From assembly GCA_029582155.1 (NCBI GenBank), contig CM055895.1, positions 18,590,787 to 18,654,786 on the forward strand: a stretch of DNA of 64,000 nucleotides. The letters run 5' to 3'. The notes beneath the pieces were generated by a model, which made no database searches, was not told where the DNA came from, and saw only the letters and a list, made by a program, of their open reading frames with translations. How positions within the stretch are numbered: the first letter of the stretch is position 1; every line of letters begins with the position of its first letter. Source of the DNA: Panopea generosa. Lineage: Eukaryota > Mollusca > Bivalvia > Adapedonta > Hiatellidae. This document shows, in pieces, positions 25,879 through 38,440 of this stretch. The position numbers were made by a program, and so were the translations under genes.

Positions 25879-26960
25879 CTTTATTATTTTACAAAATAAA
25901 TGTACCTTTTTCTGAATCCTCCAGCTTCACTCGTGAAGGTTTTATATCAACACTGTATTGCCCCCTCATACTGAGTTTGACTCGTAATCCTGGGAATCCT
26001 GAAAAGTGGAATGGACATTTTAATATAAATCAGTTGGAGCTTTAAGGGAGACTTGAGTGAGAAGGGGGTGATTTTCCAAAATGTTAATTGTAGGTAAAAT
26101 AACCTCTTTTTTACACTCTCATTGGTCTTAAATGATGAATTGGAGATATTTCCTAAAAAAAACACACATTTTGTCATGCCTCAAATAAAGCATATATGTG
26201 CATATTTACATTGAAATTTCATGAAAATTCACAAAATTTTGAAGAGTTTTATTTTGAATGATTGAAATGTGCAATTCTTTAGCATATACACAGTACCGAA
26301 TAATGTTGTTTTGGTGAGATAATGTCTTCAATGTGTTATGAGACTGTATTGATGTAAAAAATTTAATTAAATCTAGGTTAAATAACTTTTTTCTTAAAAC
26401 TAGTGAAACACATTAAAATTGCATGTCGGTCAACATCTCGTGACTGTTTATAATGACCATGGAGAAAATGCCTGATACTTGGCCGTATTACTGCAAACTG
26501 ATAGTACCTACTAAACAGATGTCATTATACATGTAAAACGTTTAAGGGCTCTTATAATAACATAACACTGCAGTATACCTTGGAATTCTTATATCCCCAA
26601 TATGATATAATAATATGTTGAAAGACCTGTAACAATTATGAACAAAATTATAATTGCCACATTAAATAACTAAACTTGACGATCAAAACTGTTTTGATGC
26701 ATGATTCATTCAAATAAAGATCAAATCAAATCAAATGCTTTATCAGAAAATGCGAACACTGTTAAATTATGGTTAAGTAGATGGAAAGGAATGACCCAAG
26801 GATATAAATACATTGAATGGAGATGGAGAAATGAGCACATTTCTATAACTTTCCAAACTTCTTTTTGAAAAGGTGTATGTGTCAATTTTACCAGTTCTAC
26901 TTTATATAGGATTTGTTTTATGTGGCTTAATGCCATTTACAATGCATGGCAGGTTATAAA
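25879..26960. other. no gene seen (inferred intron)
   Basis: AT-rich sequence. Short open frames at 25947-26177 and 26721-26936 lack splice-site context and recognisable motifs. It would lie within the intron between the exons at 27983-28153 and 23663-23871. Confidence 0.4.
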
Positions 26961-27135
26961 CATTCAAACCTGTCTTAAGCAACCAGTCAAGGGAAGGAGC
27001 AAAAGTGGTATTTTAAGACAGGTTGCTTAATTAAGGTAAATTTGCTCTGAAAATATAGAAATGTGAAATAGCGAATGTGGCTGCTTGAGACAAGTGGCTG
27101 TTTAATAGAGGTGACCACTTATACAGGTTTGACTG
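26961..27135. mobile_element. TA-type MITE, copy 2 (175 bp)
   Basis: Diverged copy of the MITE at 25130-25300, sharing aacctgtcttaagcaaccagt, gacaagtggctg and agaggtgaccactta. The right end caggtttgactg is followed by TA; the left end is mutated (cattcaaacctg). Confidence 0.8.
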
Positions 27136-27640
27136 TATATGGTATATCTAGTTTTATATGGGAGGAAGACCTCAGAATGAATCTGTGTAGTACCACCGTC
27201 CTGGAAAACAATCTCACATAAAGATTTTAGGTAAGATGACTATATTGTAAAGATAAAACAAATTTAAACACTGTCATAAATACTTATTAAATAACACACA
27301 GGCAGTGTAACCCTATGCTATATTTTGCATTATTCATAGTGAATGCAGGTTGCCACAAACTGTTTTCCAAGCTGATTTCTCAGGCTACAGTACAAAACAA
27401 CTTGTGCACTTAATGGACTTTAAATACTGGTGCAATAAAACATATTGTTTTTGTTTTTCTATCCTACTTTGCTGATGATGACAAACATGATAATGGTGAA
27501 AATAACATTATCTTTATTTTCCCCTGTTCACAAGTGTTAAATTATCAATTATGGTTCAGTACCTGTGGTAAGTTGCAAGGTGTGTCATGTGAGTTACAAT
27601 TACATAAAATTTCCGGAAATGTTTTTTTTTTTAAAAGTCG

Positions 27641-27800
27641 TGCCCGATTAGCTCTGTCGTTAGCACGTCTGACTATAAATCCAGGGGTCATGAGTTCGAA
27701 TCCCCACCAGGCCAAAATCTCCTTGTTGGTTGATATACGACATTGCTCCTCATAATTATTCGTCACTCACCGCTGATTAAAGTGAGAAAGTTATTAGATG
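27641..27800 (+). mobile_element. tRNA-derived SINE
   Basis: tRNA-like head with A box tagctctgtcgttagcacg and B box agttcgaatcccc, preceded by a T/A-rich run. The body continues beyond the tRNA-like part to about 27,900 without clear borders. The acceptor stem does not close properly, so it is not called as a tRNA gene. Confidence 0.65.
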
Positions 27801-27982
27801 GGGTGTGTTCGAGTACTGGTTAATCTTCTAGGATCCCAAGAAACATTGTTTAGGTTAACTGATCATCTGTTAGCCCTTGATGGCGATGGCATACAAATAA
27901 CGCTAAGTTTTCAATTAATCAACCAATCTAATTTTTCACAAGAGGCCTAAGTAAGGAGTGTCCGTTTTCAGACTATACTCAC

Positions 27983-28153
27983 TGTTGTGTTCCCGTTTCA
28001 GCGTTTCGATCTGTTTCACCTGCGGTAGGATCCAGTTCACTTGCAAGCTTGTTATACTGCCGCCATGTCTCTGCAGCAGACGCTTACTCAATGGCGGGAT
28101 GTTAAAGTTAAACAATGGAGCCCTCGTAGACCAGTGCTGTTGGGCATCCGGAC
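27983..28153 (-). CDS. internal exon, 57 codons, phase 1-1
   Basis: On the minus strand a T-rich acceptor (tttgttttgtaaag) ends at 28154 and a consensus donor (gtgagtat) begins at 27982. The exon between them is 171 bp. Its single open frame has soluble-protein composition, including WSTRAPLFNF, SKRLLQRHGGS and LPQVKQIETLKREHN, in much more balanced base usage than the surroundings. The exon starts with two bases of a split codon and ends with one, so both introns are phase 1. The donor of the giant exon upstream (30000) and the acceptor of the terminal exon downstream (23871) are also phase 1, so all three join in frame. No domain is recognised. Confidence 0.6.
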
Positions 28154-28429
28154 CTTTACAAAACAAATATGCAATTAAAAATGTTATGGAATTCTTCTAA
28201 AGTTATTAGTGAAAAACTTGATTTATTATGTGTTAACTGTCTGTACAAAAAAATGCTAATATATTTAATCACAATATTTACACCTATTAGAAGTTATTGC
28301 AAAATATGTAAATGTTTCAGTATCAGCAACTCCAAGTGTATACTAACTTTCCTAATTGTAAAACCAGTTTTTGTTACAAAATTTTATTTACTCGAGAAAA
28401 TTTTAAAACTATTTTTATTTTGATTTACC

Positions 28430-28815
28430 ACTTAAAAGATCAATTAATCTCATGATTTCTATAGTATAAATATGCCACAGAAAGTGATCAATTGATCTCA
28501 CGATTTCTATAGTATTTTGATTTACCACTAAAAGTATATCAGTAAATCTCATGATTAACATGCCACAGAAAGCGATCAATTAATCTTACGATTTCTATAG
28601 TATAAACATGCCACACAAAGTGATCAATTTATCTTACGATTTCTATAGTATAAACATGCCACAGAAAGCGATCAATTAATCTTACGATTTCTATAGTATA
28701 AACATGCCACAGAAAGTGATCAATTAATCTTACGATTTATATAGTATAAACATGACACAGAAAGATATCAATTAATCTTACGATTTCTATAGTATAAACA
28801 TGGCACAGAAAGTGC
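28430..28815. repeat. 48-bp tandem repeat
   Basis: About eight copies of a 48-bp unit containing agaaagtgatcaattaatct, tacgatttctatagta and taaacatgccac. The first copies are diverged. Confidence 0.9.
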
Positions 28816-29119
28816 ATCTTTAAAAGCCTTAGTTGAAACATGCATCTCAAATAAAAGCACCATTTGGTATTGGATTTGGTATTGTCCAGTCAGAAATAGG
28901 CTCATAAACCGCCAACATGTGAAATTAATGCTCTATCACGTCTGGTGCATAAAGTGTTGGAAGATTCTTAAGTTTCAAAATTATTGTTATTTAGTATTCA
29001 GTAACAATGTATCTCTTGCAGAGGATTGTTCATACACTGTTTTATTGTAAAAAAAAAAACATCCATTCATTTGTTGACGGTTCTACAATATTATATCCCT
29101 GCTGCATACTCATAATGCA

Positions 29120-29260
29120 AATGCCAGCGCATGGTTCAGTGGTAGAGCATTGGCAGCCCCATGAACGGAGGGTCATGGGTTCAATCCTCTACCACGGCTA
29201 TGTGTGTTGTTCTTGAGCAAGACATTTTCCCCGTATATGCTTAGAACAGGTTCTAGTAAA
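29120..29260 (+). mobile_element. tRNA-derived SINE
   Basis: tRNA-like head with A box tggttcagtggtagagc and B box gggttcaatcctc. It is followed by a body with ttcttgagcaagacattttcc, a sequence typical of the post-tRNA region of SINEs. Borders are uncertain. Confidence 0.65.
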
Positions 29261-29999
29261 GAAAGAATTGGAGTGTGATTTGTATAAGTTGTAATTACAT
29301 TTTTAGCAATCGATGTAAATAATATAAGTTTGAACAAAATGCCAGCTTTATCGCTACAATTTAAGTTTATTAATCAAGATTATGATCTTGTAATACTCTT
29401 AATTGCAAAGCACGGACATGCAGAACGCTCTGTAACATCCATTTTTATATATGTGTATGTAATGCTTTGTTTGAAAACCAAAATTTGTATGAAAATGATG
29501 ACTTAACAAGGGCGTAGCGTGACACATTTGGAAGTTACTCAAGGATAAGGCGTGCGAGGGTGATTCCCACTTCTGCTGATGGGGGTCCGGAGGAACATTT
29601 AGAAATAGAAGTATAAATAATGGCTTCTGATAAATTTTATGTTTTTTATCAAACTTTTTATGTTTCACTGGGCTAAAAACTCATTACTTAAATTAAATAT
29701 TAATCTGCGGCGGGACATGTCAGCCTGGATTTGGCTTCTTGTGCTGTACACTTTTACACAAAGGACACACTGTTGCAATAAACACGGAATATTTCATACT
29801 GCAACTTTTAAGTAGGTTACCTATTAGTACCGCTCCTGTTTATTTATTGCTTCTATTGACATTTTGGCCTTTTTATTTTTTAAGAATTCGATTTCAAATG
29901 TTACTCAGCAGACTAACTGAGTTTGCCACGCTACGCGCCTGCTTAATAATTAAGTTTGAATTTATAATATGTGTAGAATAAATAGACTTGTTCACTCAC
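29261..29999. other. no gene seen (inferred intron next to giant exon)
   Basis: AT-rich sequence. The minus-strand frame at 29399-29668 has no splice context and looks like repeat-derived sequence. Confidence 0.4.
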
Positions 30000-32900
30000 C
30001 CTTTCCTTCTACTTGTGTCCATGAAATACGTCTTTTAGCGTCGTCTTTAGCAACAGCAGGAATAGCATACATGTGAGACTGTGGTATCTTCAGGGAAAGG
30101 GGTTTCGGAGGTGGATTTTTGGCTCGTTGTGGAATCCGGAAATCGCTTACCTTTTTTACCAGTGAAATAACAGATTTTCCAGACTCTTTTAAATCAATAG
30201 AATCTACCTTTTTGTCAAACGATGGAAATATTGGTGTTGACACTGCCGGTTTCAGTTGAATTTTGTCAGTAGTTGACTGTGTTTGTGACACAGATGTATC
30301 AACATTACTATTTGGTATTACATTGTCTAACTTTTGTAAACCACTCAACATTGATGATTCTGTTGATGCACCATCCCTTAAACGTTCTGAAGATGGTCCT
30401 GTTACTTTTTGTTGCATTTTTGGTGGTGGTCGTCGTTCAGGTTTTGTTTTTGAACTCAGTGGTCGAGGTTTTTGGTCATCTAATTTCAAATTGTCTGGGA
30501 ATGGTGCTTTCTTGACATCGGGTGCTCTATTAGAGCCAGTCTGTACATCAAGTGTTTTATCTGATCCAGCCTTTACATCTTGTGTTCTATCATATTCAGC
30601 GTTTATATCTGGTGCTCTACCTGAACCAGCTTTGACATCTTGTACTCTATCAGATCCAGCTTTTAAATCTGGCATTCTATCAGATTCAGCCTTTATATTT
30701 GGTGCTCTTTCAGACCCAGCCTTTACATCTTGCACTCTGTCAGATCCAGCTTTTACCTCTGGCACACCATCAGATGAAATTTTTGCACATGATATTCTAT
30801 CGACATTTGCCGGTGATGGTGCAACTTTTGTTTTTGAACTCCATGTTTGAGAATTTATGTCATTTAATTTCAAATAATCCGGTGTTTTCTTCATATTTTC
30901 AGGATTTGATTGTTCTTCTTTTGCTTCTCGTTGTATCACCTTTTCAGTTGCAGTATTTACCCCTTTCATTCTATTAGATGCAGCCTTTACATCTGGTACT
31001 CTATCAGATCCAGCCTTTACATCTGTTTTTTTATCAGATACAGCTTTTATCTCTGGCACTATATCAGATGAAGCATTTGTTGTGATATCAGGTGGCTTTT
31101 CAGCTGGTCGTAGCATATGGTAAGATGTATCCTGACTTTGTGACATCGAATGAAGTTCAGTCTTCACTTTATGAAGCCGGTGATCCAATGCAGCATTTGT
31201 TTCAAGCGTTCGATAAGATCCATTTTTAACACTTAGTGCTTTCTCAGACCCAGACTTTACACCTTGTGCTTTATCACGTTCATCCTTTAATTCTGCTACC
31301 CTATCAGATTCAGCCTTTGCTGCTGGAACTTCATCAAAACAAGTCTTTATGCCTGGTGCTCTATCATATCCACACTTTTCATCTGGTGCTCTATCTAATC
31401 CAGCCTTAACATCAGGTGCTCTATCAGATTCAACCTTTACTTTTGGTGCTCTATCCGAACCAGCCTTAATATCAGGTGCTCTAACAGATCCAGACTTTAC
31501 TTCTGGTGCTCTATCAGATCCAGCCTTAACATCAGGTGTTTTATCTGATCCAGCCTTAACATCAGGAGTTTTATCTGATCCAGCCTTAACATCAGGTGTT
31601 TTATCTGATCTAGCCTTATCATCAGGTGTTTTATCTGATCCAGCCTTAACCTCGAGTGCTCTATCAGATCCAGGCTTAACATCAGGTGCTTTATCAGATT
31701 CAGCCTGTACATCTGGTGGTCTATCAGATCCAATATTAACATCTGGTGCCCCATCAGATCCAGCCTTTACATATGGTGCATTGTCATATCCAGTCTTTAC
31801 ATCTTGTGCCCCATCAGATCCAGACTTTTCATCAGGTGCTCTATCAGGTCCAGCTTGTATATCTTGTACTCTATTAGATTCAGCCTTGACACTAGGTGCT
31901 TTATCAGATTCAGACTTTACATTTAGTGCTTTATCAGAGCCAGTCTTAACATCAGTTGTATTTTTAGATCCAGCATTAACATCAGGTGGTTTATCAGATC
32001 CAGCCTTAATATCAGGTGGTCTATCAGATACAGCCTTTACATCTAGTGCTCTATCACATCCAACCTTAACATCAGGTGCTCTGTCATATTCAGCCTTTAT
32101 ATCTGGTGCTCCGTCATATCCAGCCTTTTCTGCTGGTGCTCTATGAGAAACAGCCTTAACATCAGGTGTTCTATCAGAGTCAATTTGGGCACTGGGTGCT
32201 CTTGTAGATCCAGTCTTAACATCAGGTGCTCTATCAGAGTCAGCTTTAGCACTGGGTGCTCTTCTTTTAGATCCAGCATTATCGTCGAGTGCTCTATCAG
32301 AGCCAGCCTTAGCACTGGGTGCTCTTCTTTCAGATCCAACCTTAACATCAGGTGCTCTATCAGACCTAGCCTTAGCACTGGGAGCTCTTGTAGATGCAGC
32401 TTTAACATCAAGAACTCTATCAGAGTCAGCCGTAGCACTGGTTGCTTTTCTTTTAGATCCAGCCTTAACATCAAGTGCTCTATCAAAGCCAGCCTTAGCA
32501 CTGGCTTCTCTTGTAGATCCAGCCTTAACACCAAGTGCTCTATCAGAGTCAACCTTAGCACTGGGTGCTACTCTTTTAGATTCAGCCTTATCATCAAGTA
32601 GTGCTCTGTCAGAGTCAGCCTTAGCACTGGGCGCTTTTCTTTTAGATCCAGCCTTGACATAAAGAGCTCTATCAGAGCCAGCCTGAGCACATGGTGCTCT
32701 TCTTTTAGATCCAGCCTTAGCAGCAGGTGCTCTATCAGATCCAGCCTTAACATCAGGTGTTTTATCTGATCCTGCCTTAACATCAGGAGATTTATCTGAT
32801 CCAGCCTTAACATCAGGTGCTCTATCTGATCTAGCCTTTAAATCTGGTTCATTGTCATATCCAGTCTTTACACCTTGTGTCCCATCAGATCCAGACTTTT

Positions 32901-35900
32901 CATCAAGTGCTCTATCAGATCCAGCTTGTACATCTGGTACTCTATTAGATTCAGCCTTAACACTAGGCGCTATATTAGATCCAGACTTTACATTTAATCC
33001 TTTATAAGAGCCAGTCGTCACATCAGATGTATTTTCAGATCCAGCATTAACATCTTGTGGTCTATCAGATTCAGCCTTAATATCAGGTGGTCTATCAGAT
33101 ACAGCCTTTACATCTCGTGCTCTATCAGATCCAACATTTACATCAGGTGCTCTGTCATATTCAGCCTTTATATCTGGTGCTCCGTCATATCCAGCCTTTA
33201 CTGCTGGTGCGCTATGAGACCCAGCCTCAACATCAAATGCTCTATCAGAGTCAGCCTTAGCACTGAGTGCTTTTCTTTTAGACCCAGCCTTAACATCAAG
33301 TGCTCCATCAGAGTCAGCCTTGGCACTGGGTGCTCTTCTTTTAGATCCAGCTTTAACATCAGGTGCTCTATCAGAATCCGCCTCAGCACTGGGTGCTCTT
33401 GTAGATCCAACCTTAACATCAAGTGCTCTGTCAGAGTCAGCCGTAGCATTGGGTGCTCTTCTTATAGATCCAGCCTTAACATCAAGTGTTCTATCAGAGC
33501 CAGCCTTAGCAATTGGTGCTCTTCTTTTAGATCCAGCCTTAACATCAGGTGCTCTATCTGAGCCAGCCTTTACATTGGGTGTTCTTGTTGATCCAGTCTT
33601 AGCATCAAGTGCTCTATCAGAGTCAGCCGTAGCACATGGTGCTCTTCTTTTAGGTCCAGCCTTTATATCAAGAGCTCTATCAGAGTCAGCCGTAGCACTT
33701 GGTGCTCTTCTTTTAGATCCAGCCTTAACATCAAATGCTTTATCAGAGTCAGCCTTAGCACTGGGTGCTCTTATAGATCCAGCCTTAACATCAAGTGCTC
33801 TATCAGAGTCAGCCTTAGCACCGGGTGTTCTTCTTTTAGATCCAGCCTTAACATCAGGTGCTCTATCAGAATCAGCCTTAGAACTAGGTGCTTTTCTTTT
33901 AGATCCAGCCTTAACATCAAATGCTGTATCAGAGCCAGCCTTAGCAATGGGTGCTTTATCAGATTCAGATCGATCCTTAACATAAGGTGTTCTATCAGAG
34001 TCAGCCTTTGCATCAGGTATTTTATCTGACCCAGGCTCAACATCAGGAGTTTTATCTAATCTAGCCTTAACATCAGGTGCTCTATCCGATCCAGCCTTTA
34101 AATCTGGTGCATTGTCATATCCAGCCTTTACATCTTGTGCCCCATCAGATCCAGACTTTTCATCAGGTGCTGTATCAGATTCAGCTTGTACATCTGGTAT
34201 TCTATTAGATTCAGACTTACCAGTAGAAGCTATATCAGATCCGGACTTTACATTGTGTGCTTTATCAGAGCCAGTCTTAACATCAGATGTATTTTCAGAT
34301 CCAGCCTTAACATCAGGTGGTCTATCAGATCCAGCCTCAATATTAAGTGGTCTATCAGATACAGCCTTTCCATCTGGTGCTCTATCAGATCCAGCCTTAA
34401 CATCAGGTGTTCTGTCATATTCAGCCTTTATATCTGGTGCTCCGTCATATCCAGCCTTTAAAACTGATGCTCTATGAGATCCAGCCCTAACATCAAGTGC
34501 TCTATCAGAGTCAGCATAAGCACTGGGTGTTATTATTTTAGATCCAGCCTTAACACTAAGTGCTCTATCAGAATCAGCCTTAGCACTGGGTGCTCTTCTT
34601 TTAGATGCAGCCTTAACATCAGGTGCGCTATCAGATCCAGCCTTAGCACTTGGTGCTCTTGTATATCCAGCCTTAACATCAAGTGCTTTATCAGAATCAG
34701 CCTTAGCACTGGGTGCTCTTCTTTTAGATCCAGCCTTAACATCAAGTGCTCTATCAGAGCCAGCCTGTGCACTTGGTGCCCTTCTTTTAGATCCAGCCTT
34801 AACAGCAGGTGCTCTATCAGATTCAGCCTTAACATCAGGTGTTTTATTTGATCCTGCCTTAACATCAGGAGATTTATCTGATCCAGCCTTAACATCAGGT
34901 GCTCTATCTGATCTAGCCTTTAAATCTGGTACATTGTCATATCCAGTCTTTACACCTTGTGCCCCATCAGATCCAGACTTTTCATCAGGTGCTCTATCAG
35001 ATCCAGCTTGTACATCTGGTACTCTATTAGATTCAGCCTTAACACTAGGCGCTATATTAGATCCAGACTTTACATTTAATCCTTTATAAGAGCCAGTCGT
35101 CACATCAGATGTATTTTCAGATCCAGCATTAACATCAAGTGCTCTATCAGAACCAGCCTTAGCACTGGATGCTCTTTTAGATCCAGCCTTAACATCAATT
35201 GTTCTATCAGATCTAGCATTTACATCTGGTGCTCTATCAGATCCAGCCTTAACATTAGGTACACTAACATTTCCAGTATTTACACATGCTGCTCCTTCAT
35301 ATCCAGCCTTTATATCTGGTGCTACTTCATATCCAGCCTTTACTCCTGGTGTTCTATCAGATTCAGCCTTAGCATCAGGTGTTCTATCAAATCCAGCCTT
35401 AACATCCGGTGCTCTATCAGATCCAGCCTTAACATCAGGTGCTTTATCAGATCCAATCTGTACATCTGGTGCTCCATCAGATCCAGTCTTTACATCAGTT
35501 GCTGTATCAGATCCAGTCTTTACATCAGGTGCTCTATCAGATCCAACCTGTACATCTGGTGCTCCATCAGATCCATCCTTTACATCAGTTGCTGTATCAG
35601 ATCCAGTCTTTACATCAGGTGCTCTATCAGATCTAACCTTTACATCTGGTGCTCCATCAGATCCAGCTTTTACATCTGGTGTTCCATCAGATCTAGCCTT
35701 TACATCTGGTGCTCCATTAGATCCAGTCTTTACATCTGCTGCTCTTTTATATCCAGACATTACATCTGGTGCTCCTTCATATCCAGCCTTACCATCTGTT
35801 GTTCTATCAGACCCAGCCTTAACATCAGGTGCTCTATCACATCCAATCTGTACATCTGGTGTTCTATCCGTTTCAGCCTTAACATCAGGTGCTTTATAAG

Positions 35901-38144
35901 ATCCAGCCTGTACATCTGGTGCTCCATTAGATCCAGCTTTTACACCAGGTGCTGTATCTGATCCAGCCTTTACATCAGGTGCTCTATCAGATCCAGCCTT
36001 TACATCTGGTGCTCCATCAGATCTAGCCTTTACACCAGGTGTTGTATCTGATCCAGCCTTTACATCTTGTGCTCCAACAGATCTAGCCTTTACATCTGGT
36101 GCTCCATTAGATCCTGCCTTTACACCAGGTGCTGTATCTGATCCAGCCATTTCATCATGTGCTCTATCAGATCCAGCCTTTACATCTGGTGCTCCATCAG
36201 ATCTAGCCTTTACATTTGGTGCTCCCTTAGATCCAGCTTTTACATCAGGTGCTGTATCTGATTCAACCTGTACATCTGGTGCTCTATCAGATCCAGCCTT
36301 TACAACAGGTGCTGTATCTGATCCAGCCTTTACATCAGGTGCTCTATCAGATCTAGCCTTTACATCTGGTGCTCTATCAGATCTAGCCTTTACATCAGTT
36401 GCTCCAACAGATCCAACCTTTACATCAGGTGCTCTATCAGATCCAGACTTTACATCAGGTTTTCTATCAGACCCATCCTTTATGTCTGGTGCTCCATCAG
36501 ATCCAGCCTTTACATCTGGTCCGCCATCAGATCCAGTCTTTGCATCAAGTGCTCTATCAGATCCAGCCTTTACACCAGGTGCTCCATCTGATGCAGCCTT
36601 TACATTAGGTGCTCTATCAGATCCAGCCTTTACATTTTGTGCTTTATCACATCCATCCTTTATTTCTGGTATCTTATCAGATTCAGCCTTTGCTGCTGGA
36701 ACTCCATCGGATCCAGCCTTTACATCAGGTGCTCTATCAGATCCAGCATTTACATCTGGTGCTCCATCAGATCCAGCCTTTACATCAGGTACACTATCAG
36801 ATCTAGCCTTTACATCTGGTGCTCCTTTATATCCAGCCTTTACTCCTGGTGCTCTATCAGATTCAACATTTTTATCTAGTGCTCTGTCAGATTCAGCCTT
36901 TGCATCTGATGCTCTATCAGATTTAGCCTTTACATCTTGTGCTCTATCAGATCCAGCCTTTACATCATGTGCCCTAACAGATCCAGCATTTACATTTGGT
37001 GCTCTTTCATAGGTATGTATTGATGCTGCAACTGCGATGGACATTTGTGTAACAGCTGAAGGAAGCACTGGAGCAGAGCTTGATGCTACGCTTGAGGCAA
37101 GTAGTGTTGTTAAAACTGAAGTAGAAATTGATACTGCGTCTGGACAGCGCACTGCAGTTGAATTCATGGATGCGGTTGGTATTGCCGTTTGTGTAATAGC
37201 TTGAGCAGGCTTTTCTGTTGCAATTGAAGCAGACTCTGGTGCTTCGTTCTGAATAGACATTGGAGCTTCGCCTGGTGTTGGCCTTGCAGCTGCACCTGGA
37301 GTTGGTCTTAGAGCTGCACATGGAGTTTGCCTTGGAGCTGCACATGGAGTTGGCATTGGAGCTGCATCTGGAGTTGGCATTGGAGCTGCACCTGTAGTTG
37401 GCTTTGGAGCTACACCTGGAGTTGACATTGGAGCTGTATCTGGAGTTGGCATTGGAGCTGCACCTGTAGTTGGCTTTGGAGCTACACCTGGAGTTGGCAT
37501 TGGAGCTGCATCTGGAGTTGACACTGGAGCTGCACCTGTAGTTGGCCTTGGAGCTGCACATGGAGTTGGCATTTGAGCTGCATCTGGAGTTGGCATTGGA
37601 GCTGCACCTGTAGTTGACCTTGGAGCTGCAACTATATTTGACCTCTGTGCTAAAACTGGTGTTATCACGTGTGCTTCCCCTGGAGTAGACTTTGGTACTG
37701 ATAATGCTGCAACTGAAGTGGGTCTTAGTATTGGGGTTGGCTTTGGTGCTACACGTGGAGTGCCCATTGTTGCTACAGCTGGAGTAGGGCTTGGTCTTAG
37801 TGCTGCTGTTGGCTTAGGTCTTAGAGCTGCAATTGGAGTTGGTCTTACTTCTGTAACTGGCTTAGGTCTTGGGGCTGCAACTGGAGTAGATCTTGTTGCT
37901 GCAACTAGGATAGATCTTGGAGCTGCGATTGGAGTAGGTATTTGGACTGCAATTGGAGTCAGTAGTGATGCTACAATTGTGGTTAACCTTGATGCTGCAA
38001 CTGGATAAGACTTTGGTGGTACAGTTGGGGTAGGCATTGAAGCTGTGACTGGAGATGACCTTGTTGCTTCGACTAGAGATGACATCCGGGTTTCAACAGG
38101 ACCTGGTATCTCCTCAGCAGCGTGTTCCAAAGTTGGTGCAATTT
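30000..38144 (-). CDS. giant 8,145-bp repeat-coding exon, phase 1-1
   Basis: A single open frame runs from a strong acceptor (ttttttctttcctag ending at 38145) to a consensus donor (gtgagt from 29999): 8,145 bp, or 2,715 codon-equivalents, with two bases of a split codon at the start and one at the end. No ATG opens the frame, so upstream exons are needed. About the first 370 residues are Pro/Ala/Thr-rich with 8-residue repeats (TPGAAPMP type). Residues of about 370-2,390 are roughly 200 copies of a charged 10-residue repeat (APDVKAGSDR). A subclass alternates with an 11-residue form (KRRAPSAKADS). The last 300 residues are less repetitive, with Pro-rich RRPPPKMQQ and NPPPKPLSLKIP motifs that could bind SH3 domains. 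No transmembrane segment, signal peptide or folded domain is visible, so it is probably intrinsically disordered. Function unknown. The absence of stops across 8 kb of repeats argues for selection. Confidence 0.75.
30960..37005 (-). repeat. 30-bp coding repeat inside the giant exon
   Basis: The DNA behind the APDVKAGSDR repeats is a 30-bp tandem array (33-bp for the KRRAPSAKADS form). Higher-order blocks are visible. A marker block encoding SENTSDVTTGSYKG recurs near 31,950, 33,020, 34,280 and 35,100. The stretches at about 32,961-33,056 and 35,041-35,136 look identical base for base. Third-position changes are few between those blocks, which suggests recent duplication or gene conversion. 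Confidence 0.9.
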
Positions 38145-38440
38145 CTAGGAAAGAAAAAAGTGTATTGTCACATTAAAATAACGGCATATAGTATAATATA
38201 TTAACGAGTTGAAAGTTAAATTCAAAGAACACTAATCCTGTATATCAGTTAGTCGTATGGATCCTTTTTTGCTGTATGTACATAGAAGAAGCTAAATTAT
38301 CTTTGTAAAGTATGATTACAAAGGGCTGCGATAAAATAACAAACACGAACAAATATGAATTATATTTGCACAAAGCGTACAGGTAAAATATCTTTGTACA
38401 GCAGGATTGCAAAGGGGTTAACGACACAGATTAATTATCT
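38145..38440. other. inferred intron upstream of the giant exon
   Basis: AT-rich sequence grading into degenerate satellite; no coding frame. Confidence 0.5.

Noticed and set aside
29399-29668. 89-codon minus-strand ORF as an additional exon of the giant-exon gene
   Set aside because: No acceptor or donor in suitable phase is evident, and the composition resembles interspersed repeat sequence.
30263-37012. Numerous plus-strand and alternative-frame ORFs opposite the giant exon
   Set aside because: They mirror the 30-bp coding repeats. The minus-strand frame alone spans the whole exon between splice sites.
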